A stretch of DNA of 15,938 nucleotides, from NCBI GenBank assembly GCA_003223895.1, contig QHXD01000339.1, positions 5,412 through 21,349 on the forward strand, in the 5' to 3' direction. The DNA comes from Acidobacteriota bacterium. GTDB taxonomy: Bacteria; Acidobacteriota; Terriglobia; 20CM-2-55-15. The notes beneath the pieces are model-generated. The model worked only from the letters and a program-made list of their open reading frames with translations. It did no database searches and was not told where the DNA came from. The position numbers and the translations under genes are program-made. Each line of letters begins with the position of its first letter. The first letter of the stretch is position 1. Of the stretch, positions 7,658 to 14,858 are shown piece after piece.

Positions 7658-9088
7658 TCAGAAGTAGTCGATGTGGATCTGCTCCAGGAAGGATTCGGCG
7701 GTCTTTGCCGCAAGTTCGGGCGTGGGACCGGTAGCGATGACGTGGCCCAATCGTTCCCGCGAGGAGCTTCGGCCGCTGAGCGCTTTGCCTACGGGCGGGA
7801 CCACTACGGCATGGATGCCATTCCCCGGTTCCATGGCTGGCAGCCTCACGCCGCGAACTCGCGCGGGCCGGCCCACTAAGAAGCGAATAGCGGCCGCGCG
7901 TCCCTGAGGAGTGGGACGGGCGTCAACAGCCTCACCAAGGCTGAAGGCCACCATCAAGTCTGCGAGGTCTACACCAGTGGTGAGTTGCGTGAGCACATGA
8001 ATGCGATCGCCTCCCATACGGGTATGAGTTTCAATCAGCACGGGCCCCCGGGTAGAGATCCGGAACTCTGTGTGGGTGACGCCATTCTCGATTCCCAGAG
8101 CGGCCAGGGCGCGCCCGGCGATATCTGCGGCGGCCTCGAAGACGCCTTGCGGGTGCGAGGACGGCTGCTGGTGGCCAATCTCGAGGAAACGCTCATCAGT
8201 GAGCTTGTCCGTGAGCGCTACAGGTACAAAGCGCCCGTCCACGCTGTAGCCTTCCAGGCTGACCTCGGGTCCCTCTATGTATTCTTCGCAGAGGATGCCG
8301 GCAAAGCCATCCGCACCCATGGCCACCTGGAAGGCAGAAACCAGCTCCTCCCCGCTTCTAATAAGACTCACTCCATCGCTTCCTGTGCCCGAAACTGGTT
8401 TGAGGATGATCGGTCCTCCGACTCGCTCGAGGAATGCTTGAGCCTGGGCAAGGTCATGGCAGGCGGCGTAGCGAACCTGGGCCAATCCGGCCTGCTCGAG
8501 AGCGCGGCGCATGTGGAGCTTGTCGCGGGTGTTGCGGACCCCTCGCACAGAGAGGCCGGGAATCCTCAGCTGAGTTGTCGCCAGGGCCGCAGGCAAGAGG
8601 GCAAATTCGTCAACGGGAACCACGCGTTCGATATGCGCAGCGGCGTAAAGGTCGACGATGCGTCCCACCACGTCGAACGGTTTGGCCCAATCGGCCGCCT
8701 CTACCTGGTCAATGACGCCATTGATGACGCCTACCGGGGGACCCGCGTCGTGGGCGACGTCGTAATGTGTGAGCATCGTCGCGCGCCAGCCGCGCCGCGC
8801 AAACGCCTGCTCGTGTTCTGGCACGGCATTGCCCACGAGTAGCAACCGTCGCGGCGCCGACGACCGAGGTTCGAGTCTTCGGGTTCGTAAGACGCCGTGG
8901 ACAAAAGTTCCGAGAAACTGGGAAAGCTGGCGGACGGTGCGAATGTCCGTCCGGATCTCGGACGGGGGCACTTGCACGCCGAAACAGCGGTGTATGCCTC
9001 CGAGAATGAGCATTCTATGCTCGATGCCAAACGCATCCAGGCTCGCATCGGCGATCGAGTCCGGGGTTTGACGGGCCGCATAGGCCAC
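7658..9088 (-). CDS. ATP-grasp carboxylate-amine ligase with an N-terminal carrier-like domain lacking the Ser
   Basis: Read from GTG 9088 the protein has 476 residues. Residues about 185-395 form an ATP-grasp ligase: IILKPVSGTGSDGV (nucleotide-binding Lys and glycine loop), CEEYIEGPEVSLEGY, HTEFR and the metal-binding ETHTRMGGDRI. This is the L-amino-acid-ligase-like branch, which activates a carboxylate as acyl phosphate and joins it to an amine. Residues 1-65, and about 20-30 more in the same frame upstream of the GTG (IPDVDTIAGLITDLVAYAARQ), look like an ACP, but the GxDSL site reads GIEHRM, with His at the Ser position. The GTG has no ribosome site and cuts helix 1, so the start is probably wrong (see findings). 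GC is higher than in both neighbours. The substrate is unknown; attaching an amino acid or capping the chain are guesses. Confidence 0.88.
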   Translation of the reverse strand: MAYAARQTPDSIADASLDAFGIEHRMLILGGIHRCFGVQVPPSEIRTDIRTVRQLSQFLGTFVHGVLRTRRLEPRSSAPRRLLLVGNAVPEHEQAFARRGWRATMLTHYDVAHDAGPPVGVINGVIDQVEAADWAKPFDVVGRIVDLYAAAHIERVVPVDEFALLPAALATTQLRIPGLSVRGVRNTRDKLHMRRALEQAGLAQVRYAACHDLAQAQAFLERVGGPIILKPVSGTGSDGVSLIRSGEELVSAFQVAMGADGFAGILCEEYIEGPEVSLEGYSVDGRFVPVALTDKLTDERFLEIGHQQPSSHPQGVFEAAADIAGRALAALGIENGVTHTEFRISTRGPVLIETHTRMGGDRIHVLTQLTTGVDLADLMVAFSLGEAVDARPTPQGRAAAIRFLVGRPARVRGVRLPAMEPGNGIHAVVVPPVGKALSGRSSSRERLGHVIATGPTPELAAKTAESFLEQIHIDYF

Positions 9089-9185
9089 CAGATCTGTGAT
9101 GAGACCGGCGATCGTATCGACGTCGGGAATGGAGGTTAGCTCGGGAATAGCAGATTGAAAGCAGCGCGAGTACGGGTGGGAGCCC

Positions 9186-10070
9186 TCATGCGTGCGGTCT
9201 AACGAGCATCTGTTGCTGAATTTGTTGCACCATTCGCGTCAATACATTTCCGGGACCCATTTCGCTGAATTGCGTGACGCCCTGACTGATAAGGAAATGT
9301 ATGCTTTCAGTCCATTGCACCGAATTAGTGATCTGATTCACCAGCAGCGACTTGACCGATTCCGATGCATTGCCGGCCGGATACGGCTGGGCGGTCGCGT
9401 TGGCAATGACGGGCGTTTTCGGCGCAGCGAAAGACATCGGCGCCAGAAAATCAGCAAATGCCTTCGCGGCATCTGCCATATATCGTGAATGAAAAGCGGC
9501 GCTGACCTGCAGAGGCATGTACATTTGCGCGCCTGCTTTTTCGAAGAGCGGACCCGCGCGCTTGATGTCGTCGACGGGACCCGAGACCACGGTTTGCGAC
9601 GGCGTATTGAAGTTGGCGACGTCGAGACTCGCCAGCCCGTTCTCTTTGATCACCCTCGCAATCGAGTCGGCGCCCAGACCAATCACCGCTCCCATGCCGC
9701 CATTCTTTGCCTGCGACATCAGTTCGCCACGCTTCTTCACCAGCCGCAGCCCGGTCAGAAAATCAAGTACGCCCGCCGCGAGCAATGCGTTGTACTCGCC
9801 CAGACTATGACCTGCTACATAGGCAGGACGCGTGCCCTGACTGATAGCCTTGTAGTAATGCAGTGCATTGACGACATAGAGACTGGGCTGGGTGAATTGC
9901 GTTTCTTTCAGCCGATTCCCCACATCTTCCAAACACAGCTTGCGCATGGAATAGCCGAGAATCGCGTCCACGTCCTTCTCGACCGCGGCATATTCGCGCA
10001 CTTCATCGAACAAGCCTTGACCCATGCCGCGTTTCTGTGAACCCTGACCAGGAAATACAAAAGCGATCAT
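9186..10070 (-). CDS. Trans-acting malonyl-CoA:ACP acyltransferase (PksC/PedD type)
   Basis: A 294-residue FabD-fold acyltransferase that would supply malonyl units to the AT-less modules. It has the FPGQGSQKRGMG N-terminal block, the nucleophile elbow AGHSLGEY (Ser89), the carboxylate-binding Arg in VKKRGELM (114) and the catalytic His in AAFHSRYM (194). Compared with the AT homologue upstream, both GHS and the Arg are intact, so this is the likely true malonyl loader. The ATG at 10070 has AGGAG six bases upstream. The stop overlaps a possible ATG (ATGA) of the next gene. Confidence 0.95.
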   Translation of the reverse strand: MIAFVFPGQGSQKRGMGQGLFDEVREYAAVEKDVDAILGYSMRKLCLEDVGNRLKETQFTQPSLYVVNALHYYKAISQGTRPAYVAGHSLGEYNALLAAGVLDFLTGLRLVKKRGELMSQAKNGGMGAVIGLGADSIARVIKENGLASLDVANFNTPSQTVVSGPVDDIKRAGPLFEKAGAQMYMPLQVSAAFHSRYMADAAKAFADFLAPMSFAAPKTPVIANATAQPYPAGNASESVKSLLVNQITNSVQWTESIHFLISQGVTQFSEMGPGNVLTRMVQQIQQQMLVRPHA

Positions 10071-10076
10071 CTAATT

Positions 10077-10081
10077 CTCCT
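10077..10081 (-). promoter_or_regulatory. Strong Shine-Dalgarno for the trans-acting AT
   Basis: AAGAGGAG on the coding strand, with AGGAG at 10077-10081, six bases before the ATG at 10070. It lies in the 18-base gap after the phosphopantetheinyl transferase and is among the best ribosome sites in the window. Confidence 0.65.
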
Positions 10082-10088
10082 CTTATGA

Positions 10089-10874
10089 TTAATTGGAAAC
10101 TCGCAGGAATTTCGGAGCGAATGGTTGTTCGCCAAGCATTGGAATTGTCAGCCGGACGATCAGGCGCGGAGATTGAGCATCGACTCGCTCGGCGCATATC
10201 GCCACCAGATATTCCGGCGTTGGCCTGAACTGCCAGAACTGCCAGCGCGCTGGGTCGTCGGCCAGCTCGGGATGAATTGCGATCTCGACTGCATGATCGT
10301 CGTGATAGCGAAAGCTGAACTTGTCGAGGGGCAGGGACAAGCCCATGCCACGCGCCTTGATGTAGGCTTCCTTGAACGTCCAGTACTCGAAGAACCGATA
10401 CTGCTGTTGATGCGGCGCCACGGCAGTCAGGGCCGCCACTTCTTGCGGCGCGAAATAGTGATCCGCGATGTCAATCGATATCTCACGGGCGCGGACATTC
10501 TCGACATCCACCCCTAAAGCGCGACGCCTGGTCACCCCCAGGACGATCAAGCTGTGGGTGTGCGAAATATTGAACGACAAACCTGCATCCTTCGCCTGCA
10601 CATTGACGATGCCGGGGCGACCATAGGCATTCGTGGAAAAGATCCACTCCGTGGGATGGATGGACACGTAGCGCGACAATACTGTCCGCACCAATGCCCG
10701 CGTAACCAGGTACCGACGCCGATCCCTTTCGAAATAAAACCGGGGCTCCTGCTCCTTCTCGGCAGCATCGAGCAGTTCGCGATAGGCTGCATGCAGGCGC
10801 TCGTCGGTTATCTCATCGTAAGAAGCGATCCACACATGAATCTCGGCAGGCGTGAGAGGGATGCTAGCACTCAT
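10089..10874 (-). CDS. Sfp-type 4'-phosphopantetheinyl transferase
   Basis: A 261-residue Sfp-family enzyme that transfers the phosphopantetheine arm of CoA to the carrier-protein serine, activating the ACPs of this cluster. Visible motifs are YGRPG (about 84-88), LSFNISHTHS (about 99-108), GVDVEN (121-126, with the metal-binding Asp/Glu) and FFEYWTFKEAYIKARGMGL (about 161-179, with the conserved W, K and E). Length is usual for the broad-specificity Sfp class rather than the short AcpS class. Its ATG lies inside the last codons of the phosphoesterase gene, and its stop is 18 bases before the malonyltransferase, so it is translated in the middle of the operon. Confidence 0.95.
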   Translation of the reverse strand: MSASIPLTPAEIHVWIASYDEITDERLHAAYRELLDAAEKEQEPRFYFERDRRRYLVTRALVRTVLSRYVSIHPTEWIFSTNAYGRPGIVNVQAKDAGLSFNISHTHSLIVLGVTRRRALGVDVENVRAREISIDIADHYFAPQEVAALTAVAPHQQQYRFFEYWTFKEAYIKARGMGLSLPLDKFSFRYHDDHAVEIAIHPELADDPARWQFWQFRPTPEYLVAICAERVDAQSPRLIVRLTIPMLGEQPFAPKFLRVSN

Positions 10875-11625
10875 GGATGCACATCAGGCGCTTCGACGTT
10901 ATCCGGGTTTCGCGCGGATAGCCGAACGCATTGTTGATGTACGACACGCCGTCGATCTTCACCTGGCGGTTCACATGGCTGTGTCCGTAGACGTGAATGT
11001 TTGCGTTGAGCCTTCGCAACTGGCGATCCAATTGTGCGGAGCCCAGAATGGGATATAGAAGCTTGCCTGAGCATGGAATGAACTCGGGCATCAAATCGAT
11101 GCGCGGCAAAAAGTGCGAGTAGGTGATGACCTTGTCGCCCGCCCGGCTGAAGTGTTTGTCATTGTACGAGGCAAAGTGCGCCGCGACGTCTTTTTCCGTG
11201 AGTCCGCTCGGCCAGCGGCAGGCGCGGTAGTCCATCCACATCGCCCTCAGCTCTTCGCTCTGCTCGCCGAAGGAGTAGTCGTACCACGTCAACAGCGGAA
11301 TGATCGACACGCCCCGATCACAAAACGGCTGCATCGAGGCACCGCTCGATTCGACCACGGCGCAGACGTCGTCGAACTTCTGCAATGAATTCTTTTCGCG
11401 GCCTTCGCGTATCACCCACAATTCGTGGTTTCCCGGGACGAACATCACTTTTTTGAAACGCTTCGCGAGTGTGCCGAGGCACCACTCGAGCAGTCGTAAG
11501 GTATCGGTCACGTCGCCGGCAAGAATGAGCACATCGTCCTGATATTCAGCAGTGGACAGATTTTTGATCCACCTGGCGTTCACCTCGTAGTCGATGTGGA
11601 TGTCCGAGAGGGCAAATACTCGCAT
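10864..11625 (-). CDS. Calcineurin-like metallophosphoesterase, possible 4'-phosphopantetheinyl hydrolase
   Basis: About 253 residues from ATG 11625; the frame is open further to 11700 but that would run into the preceding gene, and MRVFALSDIHID is a natural N-terminus. The five metal-binding blocks are present: SDIH, AGDVTD, PGNHE, the TYSHFLPR His, and GHSH. The segment DYRACRWP and the SHFLPR block also match a subgroup that, as I recall, includes mycobacterial PptH, a phosphoesterase that removes phosphopantetheine from carrier proteins. The 3' end overlaps the phosphopantetheinyl transferase gene by 11 bases, the same pairing as pptH/pptT. Alternatives are dephosphorylation of a phosphorylated product (as with the phosphatase of calyculin) or a nucleotide substrate. 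The fold is certain; the substrate is inferred. Confidence 0.9.
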   Translation of the reverse strand: MRVFALSDIHIDYEVNARWIKNLSTAEYQDDVLILAGDVTDTLRLLEWCLGTLAKRFKKVMFVPGNHELWVIREGREKNSLQKFDDVCAVVESSGASMQPFCDRGVSIIPLLTWYDYSFGEQSEELRAMWMDYRACRWPSGLTEKDVAAHFASYNDKHFSRAGDKVITYSHFLPRIDLMPEFIPCSGKLLYPILGSAQLDRQLRRLNANIHVYGHSHVNRQVKIDGVSYINNAFGYPRETRITSKRLMCIHEC

Positions 11626-11647
11626 TCGGCTTGTCTTCGGCGTGGAG

Positions 11648-12604
11648 TTAATTTCGGATCGACGCCAACGCGGCCGCCAGATTCTTCTGGTCAGCGCCAA
11701 AGGGCGTCAGAATCGCGTGAACCGTCGACCTGGTAGTCGGAGACATCCTGTACTTCAGGAACGTGGCCAGAGTACCGGCAGGGCCGACGTCGATGTATCG
11801 GCGGCCTCCCTGCTGCTCCAGTAGCGCTATCGTTTCGCGGAAGCGAATAGGGCGGCGCACGACATTCCAGAAAAAGTCTTCGGACAGGTCGGACAGAATT
11901 GCCGTCTGATCGCAGCATACCAGCGGCAATCGGCCCGGCTTGCGCCGGATCGACCGCATGAACGACTCGAAAGGGGCTTTCGCTTTATCGATCCACTTCG
12001 AATGAAAGGGAAAAGAAACCGGGAGCTGCTGATAGGCTACATTGTGCTTCTTCAAGGCAGCCTCGATCTCGCCGAGCTCCGTCCGTCTTGCCGATACGAC
12101 GAAATGCGAGGAAAAATTGACGGCCGCCAATTCGCTGCGACTGCTGAGGAAATCCTCTGCAAACAGCGCCGGATCCGCCAGTACAGCGGTCATACCTCCA
12201 GGTTCGCCACATTCCTCGAGCGCAATCGCCTGTCGAATCACGGCGGTCAAAGCATCTTCGACGTCAATGAAACCTGCCACCGCCGCTGCAGCGAAAGACC
12301 CCAGACTGACGCCAAGGACCATGTCCGGCCTTACGCCCGCGTGCATCAAGGATTGCGCGAGCGAATACTCGACCATGAATATCGCGGGATGCGTCAGCAA
12401 GGTGCGCTTGAATGGATCTCCCTTGGCGCGCACGTCGGAATAGAGAGTCTCGATCACCGATCTGCCTGACGACCGCCGCGCAATATCGTCGAGCCGGACC
12501 ATCCACTCGCGGAAAGCGGCGTGGCCATCGTACAAAGCCCTTCCCATGTGGAAGTACTGGGATCCCTGGCCTGAGAACATGAATACCTTCTCGGGGACCA
12601 TCAC
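11648..12604 (-). CDS. pksD: Acyltransferase-fold protein, PksD/PedC type, probable acyl hydrolase
   Basis: About 318 residues with the malonyl-transacylase fold (MFSGQGSQYFHMG at the N-terminus). The nucleophile motif is GVSLG (Ser100, counted from the GTG) where malonyl transferases have GHSLG. The catalytic His is kept in FPFHS (201). At the position where malonyl-transferring members have the carboxylate-binding Arg, I read Gln125 in IRQAIALE. This pattern matches the AT-like members that hydrolyse stalled acyl units from carrier proteins (PedC is the studied case). The likely start is the ATG at 12601, which overlaps the ECH stop (TGATG); a GTG one codon upstream is also possible, and GGGAG upstream serves either. 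Proofreading is inferred from the family and not shown here. Confidence 0.9.
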   Translation of the reverse strand: MMVPEKVFMFSGQGSQYFHMGRALYDGHAAFREWMVRLDDIARRSSGRSVIETLYSDVRAKGDPFKRTLLTHPAIFMVEYSLAQSLMHAGVRPDMVLGVSLGSFAAAAVAGFIDVEDALTAVIRQAIALEECGEPGGMTAVLADPALFAEDFLSSRSELAAVNFSSHFVVSARRTELGEIEAALKKHNVAYQQLPVSFPFHSKWIDKAKAPFESFMRSIRRKPGRLPLVCCDQTAILSDLSEDFFWNVVRRPIRFRETIALLEQQGGRRYIDVGPAGTLATFLKYRMSPTTRSTVHAILTPFGADQKNLAAALASIRN

Positions 12605-13377
12605 GATTTCTCCCAGGGAAATACGCCTCGTTCGACGTACCGGGTGATGGCCAGCAGATTATCGGCGTCGGCGAATACTTCCAGATTGGCGGCAACCGCC
12701 GGTGATTTCAGATCCTGCAACGGCACGCTGATGCGGCTCATGTAGGTTTTGTAGCGTCGAATCCCGGTCTTCGACAGTCGCCGCAACCGTTGCAGATGAC
12801 GGCGCAACAAAGTTTCGCTCCCGGTTTCACATGCGTCCACCAATCCCCATTCGCAGGCTTGCTTCGCCGAAATGGGCTGGGTCATCAGCGTGAGGTAATG
12901 CGCCTTCTGAAATCCGATGCGGCGTATCAGGAACGGCAGGACACAGGCGGGGTACAGCCCAAACAGCAACTCGGACAAACTGAACTGTGCGGTTTCGTCG
13001 GCGAGCACGATATCGCTGGCCGCGACAAATCCCACGCCTCCGGCATTCGCCTTGCCGCGCACGTGCGAGATCGTCACGTACGGACCGGTTGCCAGGCGCA
13101 GCCACAAGTCGTACAGCGGTCCGGGACCGCCGTCCTGTTCGCCGGCATTCTTCGATGTGCCGGCGATGGCCTTGAAATCGGCGCCAAAGCAAAACACTTC
13201 CGGCGAGCCGCTCAGAACTACGACAGTCGCGGACTCCTCGCACGCAGACAAGACGTCATGACACTCAGCGACGAGCTGACTGCTGATCGTGTTGTTCGCC
13301 TCGGGCCGGTCGATCTGTAAAAAACAGATCGACTCCTGAAACTGAACTCTAATGGTTTCGTAGGTCTCGATGGTCAT
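12601..13377 (-). CDS. pksH: Enoyl-CoA hydratase/isomerase family dehydratase of beta-branching (ECH1, PksH type)
   Basis: A 258-residue crotonase-fold protein. It matches the ECH1 member of the HMG-CoA synthase cassette, which dehydrates HMG-ACP to 3-methylglutaconyl-ACP; the ECH2 partner would then decarboxylate. Shared landmarks with PksH, as I recall it, include RPEANNTI near the N-terminus, EVFCFGADF (about 60-68, first oxyanion-hole segment), PLYDLW, the TGPYVTISHVRGK/NAGG segment (about 98-114, second oxyanion loop), the ELLFGLYPACVLPFLIRRIG block and the C-terminal RYVERGVFPWE. Length is normal. Its stop overlaps the start of the next gene as TGATG. No ECH2 or HMG synthase gene is in the window. 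Confidence 0.93.
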   Translation of the reverse strand: MTIETYETIRVQFQESICFLQIDRPEANNTISSQLVAECHDVLSACEESATVVVLSGSPEVFCFGADFKAIAGTSKNAGEQDGGPGPLYDLWLRLATGPYVTISHVRGKANAGGVGFVAASDIVLADETAQFSLSELLFGLYPACVLPFLIRRIGFQKAHYLTLMTQPISAKQACEWGLVDACETGSETLLRRHLQRLRRLSKTGIRRYKTYMSRISVPLQDLKSPAVAANLEVFADADNLLAITRYVERGVFPWEKS

Positions 13378-13379
13378 CG

Positions 13380-14580
13380 CTAATCATTGCACTGCCAGCA
13401 CAGCGCCGTATTGATCCCGCCGAACCCCATGCTCAAGGTCAGCGCATTCTCGATCGGATGATCGATCGACTGGTCGTTCACCCAATTGAGTGTCAGGTCG
13501 ATGGGATTTTCCAGATTGCGAGTTGGATGCAACCGGCCTGCCCGCATCTGCAGCAAGGTAGCAATCACTTCAACCGTACCAGCTGCGCTCAGGCCATGGC
13601 CGGTCAGGGACTTGGTCGCGTTCAGCCAGGCACCGGCCAATCCGCACGCATGCAGTGCCTTCAGCTCCGTTTCGTCCCCTACGATCGAACCAGTACCGTG
13701 CGGATTGACGTAGTCGATCTGTGCCGGTGTCCATCCGGCAGCATCGACTGCGCTCTGAATCGCCTCCGTTTCTCCGTCCAGCGATGGATCAGGGTTGCGA
13801 TTGCCGTCCATCGTGATTCCCCGGCTCCAGACCTCGACGCTGACTCGATTCCAGCGACTCGATGACCACAGCGCCGCAGGATTCGCCGAATATGAATCCG
13901 TCGCGATCGCGGTCGAAAGGACGACACGCGAGCGCGGGCTCGTTCGCATAGCGATCCGATCCCATCGCACCGAGTGCGCGCAGGCCCCGGCACTCCCAAT
14001 GCGACAAATCCATCAACGCGCCCAACGCAATGCACACGTCGACTTGATTCGTGAGTACTGCCTGCGCCGCCTGAACAATTGCCAATTGACCGCTTGCTGA
14101 CGCGCCGCCTACCGTATAGGCCAGACCGCGAATTCCGAAGTGCGCCGTGGAAAAGCCACACAGATCCGAATCCATGAACGACAACGCGTACGTCGGCCGC
14201 AGGAAGGCCGAAGAGTCGCGATAGGTCTCGTGAACCTGCGTCAACTCGCGCTGCTGAACGTTCGACCCGCCGACAATCAAGCCGATACGGCGGGGATCGA
14301 CGTCGGACAATCGCGCCTCGGTCCACGCTTCTTCCAGCACAACCAGCGCCGCCTGCGCAGACAGCGAGGCCGCGCGCAACGTCTGTCTGGCGATACCTGT
14401 AGAAAACGTGATTTCGCCAATTTCGGCGCCGAGATAGGCGGACTCCCCCTGGCGGCCCGGGCGCTGCATCACGCCAAAAGCCGTCTCACCGTCGAGTAAC
14501 GCGTTCACAAACGCAGCCTTGCCTTGCCCGATGGCCGAGATGACGCCCATCCCGCTAACGACAACCGTTTTATGCGGCAT
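13380..14580 (-). CDS. pksF: Decarboxylating ketosynthase (KS with Cys to Ser) of the beta-branching cassette, PksF type, frame broken
   Basis: Two overlapping frames together encode one FabF-fold ketosynthase: the first covers 14580 to about 13850, the second about 13850 to 13380. In the first the nucleophile position reads VGGASASG, with Ser161 where a condensing KS has Cys. This is the signature of the KS that only decarboxylates malonyl-AcpK to acetyl-AcpK. The other catalytic elements lie in the second frame: NPHGTGS and KSLTGHG carry the two His residues, and MDGNRNPDPSLDGE is a strongly conserved block of this family. The break lies about 13835-13870 and equals one extra base or 3n+2 missing bases. 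About 400 residues result, somewhat short of the roughly 415 I recall for PksF, and the region just before MDGNRNP looks short, which favours a small deletion. The gene overlaps acpK by 11 bases and ends two bases before the ECH gene. Confidence 0.88.
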
Positions 14581-14836
14581 CGAGTTTCTTCAGGAACAAC
14601 TCAGCCAGCTCGCCGATATTCCTGGGTCCGAACATTTCCACGCGCGAAACCGATAGGCCAAGGGATTCCTGCACGAGCATCGTGATCTCGGCGCGATCCA
14701 CTGAATTGGCGCCCAGGTCGACCAGACGGTCGGACGCGACAAACTGATGCGCGTCGAGGCCTGGCAGTATTTCTCGCGTATGCAGCGCGATGAGATTCAG
14801 TATTTCGATCTTCGTCATGACAAGTTTCGACTTCAC
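14570..14836 (-). CDS. acpK: Discrete acyl carrier protein of a beta-branching cassette (AcpK/PksS type)
   Basis: An 88-residue stand-alone carrier protein. The phosphopantetheine site is LGANSVDRAEI with Ser45; the GANS form in place of GxDS is characteristic, as I recall it, of the AcpK-type donor ACP of the HMG-CoA synthase cassette. Its role would be to carry malonyl, then acetyl after decarboxylation by the neighbouring KS, for addition to a beta-ketone on the assembly line. I place the start at the GTG (14836) because AGGAG lies at 14843-14847, six bases upstream; the in-frame ATG at 14818 has no such site. The 3' end overlaps the next gene by 11 bases, which suggests translational coupling. 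Confidence 0.9.
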   Translation of the reverse strand: MKSKLVMTKIEILNLIALHTREILPGLDAHQFVASDRLVDLGANSVDRAEITMLVQESLGLSVSRVEMFGPRNIGELAELFLKKLDAA

Positions 14837-14842
14837 TCTCTG

Positions 14843-14847
14843 CTCCT
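14843..14847 (-). promoter_or_regulatory. Shine-Dalgarno AGGAG that fixes a GTG start
   Basis: AGGAG on the coding strand, six bases before GTG 14836. It supports GTG over the ATG eighteen bases downstream as the start of the AcpK-like gene. Confidence 0.7.
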
Positions 14848-14858
14848 GGAAGACAAAT

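Noticed and set aside
7985..8842. Open frame of 285 codons on the + strand
   Set aside because: Antisense to the ATP-grasp gene, whose motifs are clear; no protein-like features in the + frame.
11626..11700. Upstream extension of the phosphoesterase start to 11700
   Set aside because: Adds 25 Arg-rich residues, overlaps the preceding gene by about 50 bases, and the family N-terminus fits the ATG at 11625.
12601..13377. ECH2 (decarboxylase) instead of ECH1
   Set aside because: The EVFCFGADF, TGPYVTISHVRGK and LFGLYPACVLPFLIRRIG blocks match PksH (ECH1) as I recall it better than PksI.
13679..14326. Second minus-strand frame of 215 codons over the PksF-like KS
   Set aside because: Arg-rich, no domain; a shadow of the KS in the wrong frame.
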